Source: Cristatella mucedo (Eukaryota > Bryozoa > Phylactolaemata > Cristatellidae). From it: a stretch of 64,000 nt of DNA. Both the position numbers and the translations under genes were made by a program. Within the stretch, counting starts at the first letter, position 1. Every line of letters starts with the position of its first letter. Under the pieces are notes generated by a model that did not search any database, was not told the origin of the DNA, and saw nothing but the letters and a program-made list of their open reading frames with translations. Positions 11,040-22,250 of the stretch are shown here, one piece after another. The stretch is from positions 4,308,001 through 4,372,000 of the forward strand of contig WPIO01000029.1 of assembly GCA_009760855.2 (NCBI GenBank), read 5' to 3'.

Positions 11040-13130
11040 TCAACAGCAGCCACTGGGCACACCAACGGCTGTGTGGCCTAGACCCGACGCCAGCTTTAAA
11101 TGGCCTCAGCTATAAACTACAAAATAATGGCTCAATCACGATTAATAGCTAACCACAGCAACTCGGCTGGTTTAGCTGTTACGGCTGTTACAGGGCTTTG
11201 TCCTATTCCTAAATTGCATGCAGGAATGTTAGGGTCGGCAGGCCAGCAGACATAAATCAGCCTCGTGGTCCTACCACAGCCACTTAGTTCTATTGCTCAC
11301 AGCTCTAGGACAAAGGCCTTTTTCAGCCGAATAGTTCTGGTGAGCCCTAAAACTAAGCCACCCTGTTCTGTGCCAGAAATGCAACATTGGGGTATTCGTA
11401 CTGGGATCTCCTATTCATTGCTACTTTTAGATTCCCCGGCACCGAACTAACAATGACCAGAGTAAATTGCTCTGCTTAGTTGTTGCATGCAGCAAAATGA
11501 GTTATTACATGCAGGATTTGTAGATAGCCGAATAAAGCCGTTCAGAAATTGTGGCTGTCGCAGGTACAATAATTCGGCGGAGCTCAACGCTCAATAATCA
11601 GCGCTGAGTAGAGAAGACTCAAGCACTCTAAACATGGACGAAATTAGGATCCTAGACGATAATACTTCGAAATCAGCAGGTTGAACGTAAGCAGGCTACA
11701 GGCTGCGTGAGGATCCGGCCTGAGAGTGGAAAAGCCAAGGTTTCGAGCGCCCACCCCAAGCCCCCTTCCGGTTTCGCTTTATTTCGTTCAGCGTGGAGCT
11801 TCACTTTCGAGTTTCGACTAGAACAGCTACTGTTACCATTGTGAAACGGCCCGCAGTTGCTCGCTGTAGGACAGATAGGCAAAAGATCAATCATCAGGAG
11901 TTCTGGCAGGTCTTGCCTTGTATTACATCATCTTTATATACGAAGCCACTGAATCAAGGGGCATCTCTGCGGCATTGTAAAATTCTTTTTATAGAGGTAA
12001 ACTAATTCGATGGCTTAAGTCAGACGGCCGTGGAAGTGCCGTAGCGGCACTCGCTACAGTTTGCAGTGAACAATGAAGACTACGTGCTGCTGGATGCTAA
12101 ACCCAGATCCAGGCTTAGACGTTGGGAGCACCTTACTCAGGGGCTAAGACAAGCGACTGCCCCTGCTGTTTGGTGGTGTCTCCAGCGGAGGCTGTTCCTT
12201 TGGGAGTCTCGCGGAGACACAGCCGGTGAACGTTCGCGGTAAACGAGACTATGCTTTATTCCTCTCAACGGGCACATATATGTAAGCCCAATCAATCGCT
12301 GCTAACGACACGAAATACAATCTGCATTTGAGGCCTGATGCTGAGCTGCTTCAAGGGCTTAACTATTGGCCACAGTTGAGGCATGTGCATTTGTGTCAGG
12401 CGCTTCACTAATTACAGCAGAAGCAACAGGTGCTCACAGCACTGCTTTACCCAAATTTCCTACTGCAACGGGGCTTGGAGTAGGGCACAACATGACGTGG
12501 AAGCTACTAATGTCCATAAGATTTCATGCGATTTTTTTTTTAATTTGAGCCAGCCAATCAGAGCTTCTTGTCAACACGGCGATCCTGGAGCAAAGGAACA
12601 ATTCGCATTCTAGGCCTTCAAAATTGTAGTGGAAGCCACAGTTAACCATAATAATTCGAAACGTGGTCTGCAACAGATTTGACGTTAGCTAAGGGACACA
12701 ACTAATCAACCAGAATCAGAAGAGAATGTGGTGGAGCCAGAGGCCTCATGCGACACCGAGATTGGTTAGGCCGGACTAAGACCATGAAGGGACCTAAAGG
12801 TGAGTTACAGAATCTTGAGGTTGATACACTGCCTGATAAGAACAAAATTGATTCCTTTTGGATTTACTTCGATTCTTGAGTAAGCCCATTCTTTGCTGGC
12901 TGCTGCAAGCAGATGGAACACCCCAAGTTCTTCAGTGGCCATACGATGTAAATGAGCCGATTCTAATTAGTAATATCTCTACTTTTTGAAAATTTTGACG
13001 TTAGCCTGCAATAAAGCAGATTATTGTAAGTATAAGAATCTCAAACGAAAAAGAAAATGATGCGGCAAAGGAACTCAACAATTTTATTCAACTAGGGAAG
13101 TTAAAAACTTTCAAGTGACTAAAGCATATG
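11040..13130. other. Gene-free stretch with an LTR-like patch at about 12166-12300
   Basis: No exon or transposon coding region was recognised. Around 12166-12300, read on the minus strand, a TATA-like run is followed by an AATAAA-type signal, as in an LTR. No second copy or pol gene was found beside it. Confidence 0.3.
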
Positions 13131-13139
13131 TTATAATTA

Positions 13140-14610
13140 GGGAAAGTGGAGATTATCTTAGGGTATGCAACGACCTACTTAGGAATGCAGACATGGGTAG
13201 AGTCTCTGCTTGTTTTGCTCGATCTTTCGGCAGCTTTTGATACTATTGATCACAAAGTTCTTCTAGAGCGCCTCTCATCTCGCCTGGGCATCACTGGCAC
13301 TGCTGTGCAATGGTTCAGGTCCTATCTCAGATGGAGACTCCAGAGTATTGACGTGAATGGACAAAGATCATGCGAGGTACCTCTGAAATATGGGGTACCT
13401 CATGGCTCTGTGCTAGGTCTGGTTCTTTTTACGTTTATACTCTGCCTCTTGCTGATGTGATTGCCAAGCACAATCTAGGCTTTAACTTCTATGCGGAGTA
13501 CACTCAGTTGTACCTTTGCTTTGATACCTCCCAGCCTTCGAGCACCTCAAATTCTCTCAACTTACTTGCTGCATGTATTCATGACATCCGCGCATGGATG
13601 GCAGCAAGTTTTCTAAAACTATACGATGACAAAACTAACTTACTAGTTATGGGCAAACCCAGTGTGTCTGAGAAATCGGAAAGGCTGAAGCAAATTGGCT
13701 CTACCAGCATAACTCCTGTTGTATCAGCTCGAAATCTAGGTGTCATGTTCCAAAGTGACCTCTCGTTAGACGACCGCGGCAGCTTCACAGTCAAATCTGC
13801 CTACTTTCAGCTACATAACATTGCTAAAATTTGGGCTTGTTTAGATAAGGATATCACATTGCTAAAATTCGGGCTTGTTTAGATAAGGATACCACGTCTA
13901 AGTTGGTCCATGCATTCGGGACATCCCGTCTCGACTTCTGCAACTCACTGCTTACTGGCCTACCGGCATGTGCGATTAGGCGATTGCAGCTGGTGCCAAA
14001 CTCTGCAGCTAGGCTTCTCTGTCGTGAGCGTCGCAGTTGCCACATCACACCACTTCTGGCCGACCTGCACTGGCTACCAGTCAAGCAACGGATCGACTTC
14101 AAGGTTTTAGGTCCCTTCATTCTTTGGCTCCAGCCTATTTCTCAGATCTACTCTCCCACATGGCCAAGCATCGTACAACCTGCTTTTCGGAATCCAGCAG
14201 TCTACCGATATCTCACACAAACCTCAAATCCTTTGGAGACCGTGCATTTAGTTCGCATGCTCCTCAAGCCTGGAACTCACTCCCGACTTGTGTCACCAGA
14301 TCCCCTAACTTGACCACATTTAAAAAGAACTCAAAAACACCTATTTATGACAGCATTTAGTAGGTCTCTGTGATTCGTCCTTCATGTGCTTATGTGTGTT
14401 GACACTGTGCATGCTGCCACTAACCACATTTGCATGCTTACCCTGTGCATGTCACCCCTAACCATGTTATTCATATTGTTTATCAGGCATAATATTACTC
14501 TCCATTCAATTGCATTTCCCTTTGCAGCAGATTAAAGTGCCTACAAATAGATTCAGTTTGCCTGAGGGAGTTTTATCAAGTGCATTATTATTATCATTAC
14601 CATTATCTTG
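13140..14610 (+). mobile_element. L2-A LINE, RT to 3' end
   Basis: Two overlapping frames (13146-13460 and 13370-13882) carry LVLLDLSAAFDTIDHKVLLE and the RT catalytic region, here FNFYAEYTQLYLCF. The usual FYADDTQ has become FYAEYTQ, so the catalytic aspartates are lost. A further frame (13903-14313) covers the C-terminal region. An ATT-rich tail ends it at about 14610, roughly 270 bp from the stop codon of the kinase gene on the other strand. Confidence 0.92.
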
Positions 14611-14881
14611 GACACGCCTTTAAAATAGACTGGCATGGTTGCTTCGGTATATTGCTTCAGACCTTCAGTTAAGTAGCACGACGGCATATAAACAAAAATG
14701 AAAAAAGGTCTACTTAATGTAGCTGCAGCCATGAAAAACAAAGAGCTCAGAGCATCTGACGAGATTTGAAGGGCCGAAATTCCGACAAGCCGACAGATTT
14801 TCAAGAGAAGTTAGAACTGGGCGTGGTACAACTCATGAGGTCGCTGCTGTGGTCACATTCGTTGTGCAGAGCTCGAGGTCC

Positions 14882-14908
14882 TTAAGGCCAGGATCTGCGT
14901 TTCATCCT
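14882..14908 (-). CDS. CHK2-like kinase, last coding exon (basic tail)
   Basis: A good acceptor (aatttgttgcag) is followed by nine codons ending in TAA: RMKRRSWP then stop. It joins in phase 0 to the previous exon, which ends PPVK, so the C terminus is a lysine/arginine cluster resembling a nuclear localisation signal. Fly CHK2 (Loki) is remembered to end in a comparable basic cluster after a Glu-Pro-Pro. Such a tail argues for a nuclear kinase and therefore weighs against the receptor model proposed for the upstream exons. Confidence 0.7.
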   Translation of the reverse strand, partial: RMKRRSWP

Positions 14909-15154
14909 CTGCAACAAATTGGGAGTGCCTAATCAGTTTGCAGACGATATGATGCTCCCAGGCATTATTTATGCAGGCGAGCATTGCTGGGGTTCGCTGC
15001 ACCGTCGAGAGGCGATCCGGGCACACATGCACACGCTTTGCTGCATTGCCGTGCCTTCGCACTGCCGCTCGCTGCACACTTTAGTTAGGCGGCGTTCGTG
15101 AGCGTGAGCGGGATCGGCAGGACGGGCAGAGTAGGGGGAGGGGCCGAGACATAC

Positions 15155-15312
15155 CTTGACTGGAGGCTCTTGGCGCTCTGCTTGTGTATGCATGAGTCGG
15201 TGGGCACACTCCCTGGCCTCTCTGTCCTGCAGCCACGGATGCTGGAGACATCCGTCTATCGAGATTCTCTTATTCGGATTAACAGTAAGCAGCTGTTTGA
15301 CGAGGTCCTTAG
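15155..15312 (-). CDS. CHK2-like kinase exon: C-lobe end
   Basis: The 158-bp exon is bounded by acceptor tctcatag and donor gtatgt. It enters in phase 1 (G plus CT gives Ala) and leaves in phase 0. It encodes KDLVKQLLTVNPNKRIS (helices G-H with the conserved Arg) and then LQHPWLQDREA, the HPWL motif that closes CAMK-group catalytic domains, followed by a charged tail. CHK2 proteins have the same order: DLVKKLL, a VDP-type turn, HPWLQD. Phase matches both neighbouring exons. Confidence 0.9.
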
Positions 15313-15474
15313 CTATGAGATCGCACAGTGGGTCAGATCAGTGACGGTCCACAGTGCTGGCAAACACCCGATGCCACTAACGTCAAAGCCAAGCCAACAT
15401 TAGCAGTGCCTCTACTGTCGAGGACCTCGCGCTGGCGATATCGACAACGCAAGCTGACCTGCTCTCCAACTCAC

Positions 15475-15590
15475 CCGAAGCAGATACTTGGTTCCAGTCC
15501 TCTTCAGGAAATACGTAATTTCCGGAAAGAATCTGCCGTTCCAGCTTTAAAGTTTTATGGCCACGGTAAAAAGGCAGTTTACCGGACAAA
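15475..15590 (-). CDS. CHK2-like kinase exon: helix F to G
   Basis: Acceptor tcacttgcag and donor gtgagt bound a 116-bp exon. It enters in phase 2, completing the codon TG-T opened by the 17067-17230 exon, and leaves in phase 1. It encodes LSGKLPFYRGHKTLKLERQI and then the GNYVFPEEDW turn, corresponding to the CHK2 stretch LSGYPPF ... ITSGKYNF ... W. Both splice phases fit, which makes the call strong. Confidence 0.92.
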
Positions 15591-15989
15591 CTGCAAGTGA
15601 AGAGAACAAATAAAAGTGTGAAACGCTTTTACAGCTATTGGGGATTTCACCACTGCACATCTGAGCAGTTGGGTATGGTGAAGCCCACTTTAAGGAATTC
15701 GTCGCTCGGACCTCTTCAAGTATTCTCCTTGCTGGATCATTTGCACAAGCAGGTCAAACTTCAACTGCTTTCTTGATATTTTAAAAAAGACGATATATTT
15801 TTATCTGTCACCTCTATCAAGTCAAACTTTTTTTTATTTTGCAATTGTGACTATCTGATCACAAAATTTAATAATTTTACTAGTTTCTTTCTTGTTTAAT
15901 TGAGGCAAGTAGCAGCAGCTGACCTTCTTTGCTACATAGACAAGCGTTTATAAAGGGCAATTGGAGCGGGGATGAATATCGCATAGCAC

Positions 15990-16350
15990 ATCTAGCGAAG
16001 CCTCTAACTCGTCAGAAACCCTTTGAAAACCGTGTATTTAGTGTTGTGATATCAAAGCCTGAAACTCTCTCCCGACTAAAGTAACAACATCATACCTTAA
16101 CTTGAATCAATTTAGATAGGTAGTGAAAATGGACCTGTTTATAATAGCATTGGCTGGATCCACGGGAATAGCCATTTTTGGGCTGAGGTACGCTAACACT
16201 GTGAATGCTACCACTAAGCATATGTGCAAGTCGAATACTTGGCATGCTGCCACTAACGGTAGGATCATGGAGCCCATACATTAGTTGCAAAGTATAGAAA
16301 GATTAAATTCTCTGAGGGTGATAAATCGTGCATTAATATTACGATAATAA
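15990..16350 (+). mobile_element. L2-A LINE 3' fragment
   Basis: Degenerate C-terminal and 3' sequence (aaccgtgtatttagt, ctctcccgact, aattctctgagggtg) ends at about 16350. There it meets the tail of another copy lying in the opposite direction. Confidence 0.7.
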
Positions 16351-16870
16351 TAATAATAATGCACTTGGAAAATTGCCATAGGATAATTAGTTTCTTTCCT
16401 AGCGGCTTACATTTTCTGCAAAGGAAGCACGATGAAATAGTAAGTGGTAGCATGCTCAATAAACAACAACAATAACATGGTTCATGGTGACATGCGCATA
16501 GTCAGCATGCATGTGTGGTTAGTGGCAGCGTGCACGGTGTCAGCACGCATGAGCACATAAAGGTCGAATCGCATGAACCGACTAAATGCTGTAATGAATA
16601 TGAATAAGGCCGTTTTTAATTTCTTTTTAAATGTGGACAAGTTAGGGGATATCGTCACACAACTCGGAAGTGAGTTACTGACTTTGGGAGCTTACAAACT
16701 ATAGGCTCAGCCCCCAAAGGATTTGAGAAGTGTACGAGTATAGGTAAACAGTTGAATTCCAAACATTGGTTTTTGCAATGCTTAGCCTGGTGAGGCAGTA
16801 GATCTGATAGGTATTCTATTGTTATCATTGTTTTAATATTAACAATATTATTGCAATTACAGACCACCAC
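16345..16870 (-). mobile_element. L2-A LINE 3' fragment, opposite orientation
   Basis: It starts at a shared (ATA)n tail and runs through the reversed 3' stem into C-terminal coding remnants. With the preceding feature it forms a tail-to-tail pair. Confidence 0.75.
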
Positions 16871-17066
16871 TGCATTCCAATCGTTGAAACTTTAGCCTGA
16901 AAACCCATCTTCGTGAGTCAAACACACTAAAGGAGCACGAATGAGTCACATACGGGGACTTTTAAAATCAGTCCTAAGCATTTCTACATAACAGCACTGC
17001 TGCAGCCGCAGCAGAGCACCACATTTTTGCCAAGGCATGACTCTGTGGATATGCCAGCAAGCTCAC

Positions 17067-17230
17067 CAGGCATAAAGTATGACCCCGAGTGACCAACAGT
17101 CCACAGCGACTGTGTATGCTCCAGTGCCCATGTTTCGTAAAACTTCTGGGGCGACGTATTCCAGCGTGCCGCAGAACGATTGAAGTAGGGAACAGCTGTC
17201 AATCTGCTTCGCCAGCCCAAAGTCGGAAAC
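17067..17230 (-). CDS. CHK2-like kinase exon: DFG to helix F
   Basis: The 164-bp exon has acceptor gctgcgttgcag and donor gtgagc, entering in phase 0 and leaving in phase 2. It encodes VSDFGLAKQIDSCSLLQSFC, the activation loop, CGTLEYVAPEVL (the P+1 loop with APE), and VAVDCWSLGVILYA (helix F). CHK2 enzymes have CGTPTYLAPEVL and AVDCWSLGVIL at the same places, and the GTG-YT-AVDCWSLGVIL run is the best single reason for the CHK2 assignment. The DFG aspartate and APE glutamate are intact. Confidence 0.95.
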
Positions 17231-18079
17231 CTGCAACGCAGCATACACAAACACGCACACGTCGAAGCTGAGCTTCTCTAATGAGTTTTGGAGCATGTCA
17301 AGCAGTACGTCGTCGGGAAGAGCACATACCGGCTCGTACTGAACCTCGGCGTACAATACTGCTCCTGGTGTTCTACAGCTTTAACGAAGCTTTAGCTGCT
17401 CTTGAGCAGCGATCGCGAGCCGGCTGCTTCTTTCCACCATTGTACCTTTTTACAAATTCCCGCTTCGACTTGCCAGCAACTGATCAACACAGTAGAACAA
17501 CTTCAGATGCAAAATAAAGCCACTAAAACTCGGCAGCCGCCCTTCCATAAGCTAGACTAACGCCGGTGGTATCGGCAAGCCTGCAAAGTCCTGCAAATCT
17601 TTAGTGCCCCACTCACTGGCTGTCCCAGTCAACGGCCTCACGCTAATAGGGACTAAGGGTTTCACTTAACAGGCTGCAATGCCTTGGGCTTCTGAGAGCA
17701 GCAAGTTACAAAAGTCTGGATGAGACTTCAGAAATGCGTGAACTAGCTCTTCTGTGATGTATGTGCGATATAAGCCCAACACATACAGGTAGTGCATGAT
17801 ATAAGCCCAAGTAGGCTATGATGTAAGCATAAGACCGTGATCCTTCAAGGGGATCACATTATACCTCGGCCAAAACAGGAGCAACGTCTAAATTATCAGT
17901 GTGCACGGAAGCTCTTCTACATAATGATTATACATATATTCAGTGGCACCTATTTGATCTCATTTACGATACAGTGGCATCTCACCATGAATGCGAGCCA
18001 AATCATTAAAGCGATTTTATGAACATACCTTGCAGCTACTGTTACTGGTAGTGCTTCAGGTTTGGTTGGCATTGCTTAC

Positions 18080-18130
18080 CTTAATTAAGGTCGTTATTGA
18101 ATCGGGATTGCAAAGAAGAACGTTTTTGAG
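18080..18130 (-). CDS. CHK2-like kinase exon: catalytic-loop Asn to beta 8
   Basis: A 51-bp exon (17 codons) lies between acceptor aatttcag and donor gtaagc, phase 0 at both ends. It encodes LKNVLLCNPDSITTLIK, matching CHK2 PENVLL ... CLIK just before the DFG strand. The catalytic-loop asparagine is present. The usual Pro-Glu before it is Leu-Lys, so the loop reads HRDIK-LKN rather than HRDLK-PEN. It joins in frame to the exons on both sides. Confidence 0.88.
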
Positions 18131-18450
18131 CTGAAATTATACAAAAATAAGTTGGTCAATCTTCAGTCTCTTCAAAAATATGAAAAATTAGATGCATAAT
18201 TTGACCACACTAAGAAAATGCTCCCTACATATACCCGGCGTGCCTGCATGTGTTCGCATAAGCCGAGTCTGATTGCACTCGAAAAGTTTGATCGAGAAAG
18301 CAGGTTCTCATTTTGGCTACGAACCCAATTTGACAAATTCTTTCACATGCCATGAAATCTATGATTGGTATTTAAACTATGCAAAACTTGTGTCATTGCC
18401 TATTTCAATATTGACATTTTCGCACGTTGCTACTACTGCGAATTGCTTAC

Positions 18451-18489
18451 CTTGATGTCCCTGTGGCATATGTTTCGGGCATGAAGATA
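18451..18489 (-). CDS. CHK2-like kinase exon: HRD catalytic loop
   Basis: A 39-bp exon with acceptor ctgttttag and donor gtaagc encodes exactly 13 residues, YLHARNICHRDIK. This corresponds to the CHK2 YLHENGIIHRDLK. The HRD aspartate and the catalytic-loop lysine are present. Exit phase 0 matches the next exon. Its upstream partner, the hinge and helix D/E part, was not found. Confidence 0.88.
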
Positions 18490-18509
18490 CTAAAACAGAT
18501 AATAAGCTC

Positions 18510-18600
18510 TTTATAGACCAATGCCAGAGTACGGCTAGTGAGTCACACGTGCTGTACTGATACATGCAGGTATGTATGGGCTGGCACGGAATGACAGCAA
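18510..18600 (+). repeat. Short dispersed repeat, one half of an inverted pair
   Basis: The stretch tacggctagtgagtcacacg ... gatacatgcaggtatg resembles the minus strand of about 19530-19640. The two copies are inverted relative to each other and flank the place where kinase exons are missing. Confidence 0.45.
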
Positions 18601-19129
18601 TACAGAGCAACCATACCAGCATAGTTCGGTTGGGGATCAAAGCACTGGCCAATCATAGGCATACGGAACAATAGAGTCAGACAATCAACCCATTTAATGG
18701 CACCTGCGATATCGGTTGGAATTTGGCTTTGCTGTGTCTTTTCATATTGGCACTAGCCAGCATAGCAGATAAATGCCCTACGAACTAGCCTAGAAGCATA
18801 CAAGCTGCTATGTCGTTGTGCAGATAATTTCAATATTTATGGGTCAAGTGAGTCTCTCATTCCCTATCAACGATGTCGATAGTCAACTTGGTAATTCCAA
18901 AATATTTTCTAGATGATGATTACATTTTATATGTTAGCAGTTGCTAAATTATAATGTTTTGTAACCATATACATCATTATTAGGCGGGACGCAGAGCCAT
19001 TATCCAGAGGTGGTGGGTCAGTTTTAATTTAGTCTGCGAAATGAATTTTAACACTGTGTCTAACGTTTTAAAAACGAGGCTCTGTTTGACCATACTTCTC
19101 TACCATAACGAAATGTAGTTGTTACCCTC

Positions 19130-19520
19130 ATGTCATGTAAGAACAATAAATTAGCTGTTCCATTCCTCCGCTTAAAGACCGTTGACAACGAAAGCTTTAA
19201 CTCTGTAAGTCCTAGACTGTGGAACTCGTTTCCACGATTCTTATGCAATGACAATGACTCTCCTGCTTCCGACTGTGGCTTATCCTTTTCGGCGGTCTAA
19301 GCTGCTACTTCAATGCTCCTCAGTACCTCAACTGTTCTCCTGACTCTGCTGTGTTTTCCACTTTCTCATTGTTATGCGCGATGGACCCTGTTGGCTACCG
19401 AATGCTCCGAAAGCCGCTTAAGCTTTGACTGTGCTATACAAAACTCTCCTGCGTAACACCGACATAGTCTTAGTGGCTTTGTTGAGTAACTGACAGAGAT
19501 ACATTACATTACTATATAAA
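19130..19520 (+). mobile_element. LINE-B 3' fragment
   Basis: It matches the end of the LINE at 60.77-63.33 kb: aataaattagctgt-cccattcctccgcttaaagac, ctagactgtggaactcg, then a tail of gagatacattacatt. The fragment sits in the interval where the hinge exon of the kinase would be expected. Confidence 0.88.
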
Positions 19521-19529
19521 GGAATGGGT

Positions 19530-19640
19530 GCTATGGATTGATGCTTTTCTCAGCTACCCCATGCACATGACCATGTATCAATATAGCATGTGCGACTCAC
19601 AAGCCGTACTTGGAATAGGCACCAGCTCTACTAGTATTCT
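19530..19640 (-). repeat. Short dispersed repeat, inverted partner of 18510-18600
   Basis: On the minus strand it reads ccaagtacggcttgtgagtc ... gatacatggtcatgtg, similar to the plus-strand copy at 18.5 kb. Confidence 0.4.
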
Positions 19641-19777
19641 GTCACTTATCCGAAAGAAATAGTATAGTTAAGAGTGTGTGTCCCTACAAACTGTAGCTCA
19701 GAAACCACTACAAAATGTTACCATAAATGCATAAAGGAAATACATACACAGTATTTATGCGTTTCAAGGAGCCTTAC

Positions 19778-19848
19778 CACGATCTCGGCGTTCATTACAT
19801 CTCTTTGCGGCTTTCCCTTGCCGTAGGACACTAGCGTGACTTTAAAAA
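19778..19848 (-). CDS. CHK2-like kinase exon: helix C
   Basis: Open sequence ends at a strong donor (ATCGTG then gtaagg). It contains VSYGKGKPQRDVMNAEIV, which fits CHK2 around its helix-C glutamate (DPALNVETEIEIL) by position and by the conserved Asn-x-Glu-Ile. The acceptor could be at 19849 or 19831. All candidates need phase 1 entry, but the upstream P-loop exon leaves in phase 0, so another small exon probably lies between. This is the weakest of the kinase exons. Confidence 0.6.
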
Positions 19849-19849
19849 C

Positions 19850-22110
19850 TTGTCCAGCCAAACCTAGCAAAACTATTTTTAACAACAGCACTACTGGCAA
19901 AACCATCAGAGTATCAGCCTTTAGCAATGTCAATTTATGTGAAATTAAGTGTATCTACCACAGGATAACAGTTTTTGGCTCACATGCAGAACTTGCACCC
20001 AAAAATGCAACGCAACCTATGTACACATTGTTAAGGTTTAAGTCAGCGAACAGCCGCGTTTGGTGGCTTTCCATGCCGTTGGATTTTTCCCAAACAGGCC
20101 AACCACGTGCAGTGGCTCATAAAACCCTTCGAGCATTACGGGAACCGGCCAACCAGAATGTATGTAGTCCGCCTGTTGGCCCGACACTTCCACTAATCAG
20201 CAAACCGCACCGACAAACCGAAGCAACCCAAAAACCATAAACTTTGTAGATCAGGCCGGCCGCCGTATAACACTTACATGCACGCTCTGATGAGCTATTG
20301 CTCGGTGCTCTATTCCACTCATTGAAGAGTTACTAATTGCAAAGGTGTTAAATTGCTTTGCGGTATTTCGTTCTGAGACTGTGGCATACATTACTGCAGT
20401 CTACTCACTTGAAACACTTTATAAAAAGCTGCCCTGAATCATGCATCAAAGCGACAGCATTGTGAGTAAAAGCTTACTTTGACTGCACACACGATTTGAT
20501 AAAAGATCACTTTCGCCGATCTCTCGTCAAGCCTTGCGATATTCTCAAGACGATCAAATAGATCGCCTCCTTTGACTCTACAAAAGCATGATTTCAGATC
20601 AATTGCACAAGCATGACTGAAAACAGAGCAGGAAATAGCGGATAAAAGCTTTGAAGGTCAGATCACAACTCAAGCAGCATAATCTGGTTAGGTTAAGATG
20701 AGAAAGAAACGCAACTTTTCCATATAACACTAAAAAAGAACTTGATCTCAATCCAGGTGCTACACATGAGCCATAGGGTTCGAGCCCAAGACCTTGGTCG
20801 TCAAATGCATCAACATTAAATATAATTGACCTCCGGTCTATGAAGGCGAGCAGGTTAAATCCTCAGAGAAATGCAGTCTTCGACGTCTTTTGTTAAGCGA
20901 TGAATTGCAAGACACAGACGTCCGATAAGTTTCGAAAGCAATAAATTGGTGCAAATTATATCCCATGCAAGGTTTAGATACCGCCACAGCCTGCGGCTGA
21001 CCTAGCCTGAGTATTGGATATTCGCAGTTGCATCTCTTCCATCCCACTAGGCGATGCACTTTAGATAAGATGACATGCTGAGTTACGATTGACATGCGAA
21101 TTAACCCTGCACAATCCTCAGGCGAAATATTTGCTTCAGACAGTCAGTAGCACACATTCTCTGATTTGCATTGATAGGCAGGTCTACTAAAATCCCATGC
21201 CTGGTCGTGATTTAGCAAACCAATCAATACCATACTTCTAGCTCATTAACATTTTGTACGATCTTCTCTTCAACATATCATATTTTGTATGTCAAAAACC
21301 AACTGAATACAATTATAGAGTGGCATTGCTTGGACTGTACTTACAGCTCTAGAACCACATACAGGACATCTGGTGTATCGATTGCATCTTTAACTTTGAT
21401 GATGCACGGCTAAAATGAGCAACAGTGTAATCATTTTTACATTCATGTGATAGAAGGGCCTCATATATTTTCAGACTACAGGACATGAATTAAACACAAA
21501 ATAGTCAGACGGACCTTAAACCACAAAAAGCAGCAGAAAAACCTCCTGAAGATGTAAAGCACAAAAACGCACGATCAACTGAGCAAAGCAAATGATCTTT
21601 TGGTAAGGGCACTTTACACTGGGCTGACCATCAAGGGTTACTAGCTTTTCTTGCCAGCTGCAGAATTATCTTCCGAAAATAAGTGTTCTTGTGAACATCA
21701 TATACGGAAACTGATACAGCTAAGACTTGTTTAAAGCTTATCTGTTTGCTGTTTGACCGTAGTGCATAGGACTTTACGTGCCTATGGAAATGTAAAAGCT
21801 TATTGCTTCAGCCTGGATCCGCTACGCCGACGGCGGCTGTAAATATGCCACCGACTAGTAACCTTCTTATTAGCTGTGGTTGTGCAAACCCTATTACCTT
21901 TTTGATATCTTCGTTCAAATGCATTTCTAGATGTTCTTGCTGTAGCTAAGGTCCTGAATTATGCAGTAACAAAAGAATAGCACCCTGGAGCCAATGTTGG
22001 CGGTGGGCGAGATGAGAACTAGCACGTTTGGTATTGTTAGCATTGTGTCAAACCACTCAGTGCGTTCTCCCTCAAGTGTTGCTGTGAATCTCTCTAACTT
22101 AGTGGTGACC
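19850..22110. other. Intron-like stretch; SINE head near 20740-20815
   Basis: No exon was recognised. Near 20740-20815 the minus strand reads like a tRNA-derived SINE head, with gttcgagccc followed by aagaccttggtcgtc. Its tail was not identified. Confidence 0.4.
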
Positions 22111-22119
22111 AAACCTGCA

Positions 22120-22250
22120 GTAACTCCAGCAGCTCAACTTAACGCTTGTCTGTGGAATCCTACGGCGAAAGCAAAGCAGCTTGAAAGAGATTGGGTTCTC
22201 TGAGGGTGCGTAATCATGTGTATTATTATTATTATCATTATTATTAATGT
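22120..22250 (+). mobile_element. L2-A LINE, 3' tail
   Basis: The terminal stem (cttgaaagagattgggttctctgaggg, split by mutations) is followed by an (ATT)n-rich tail. No coding part remains. Confidence 0.7.

Noticed and set aside
17231-17356. Upstream extension of the DFG exon frame (YAEVQYEPV ...)
   Set aside because: It is open by chance. The consensus acceptor at 17231 and the matching upstream exon 18080-18130 explain the protein better.
17640-17810. Minus-strand open stretch ending in a stop, between two kinase exons
   Set aside because: It reads well for about 30 codons (EELVHAFLKSHPDF) but the acceptor is poor, it contains a short tandem repeat, and the flanking kinase exons already join in phase without it.
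18030-18062. Alternative kinase exon starting KPEALPV
   Set aside because: It resembles PEN-type sequence only for two residues. The exon 18080-18130 fits sequence and phase on both sides.
19590-19660. Minus-strand DRILVELVPIPSTA as a candidate hinge exon
   Set aside because: The LVELV part is suggestive, but the segment lies in the dispersed inverted repeat and lacks the GGEL-type helix D start. Its phase could not be tied to its neighbours.
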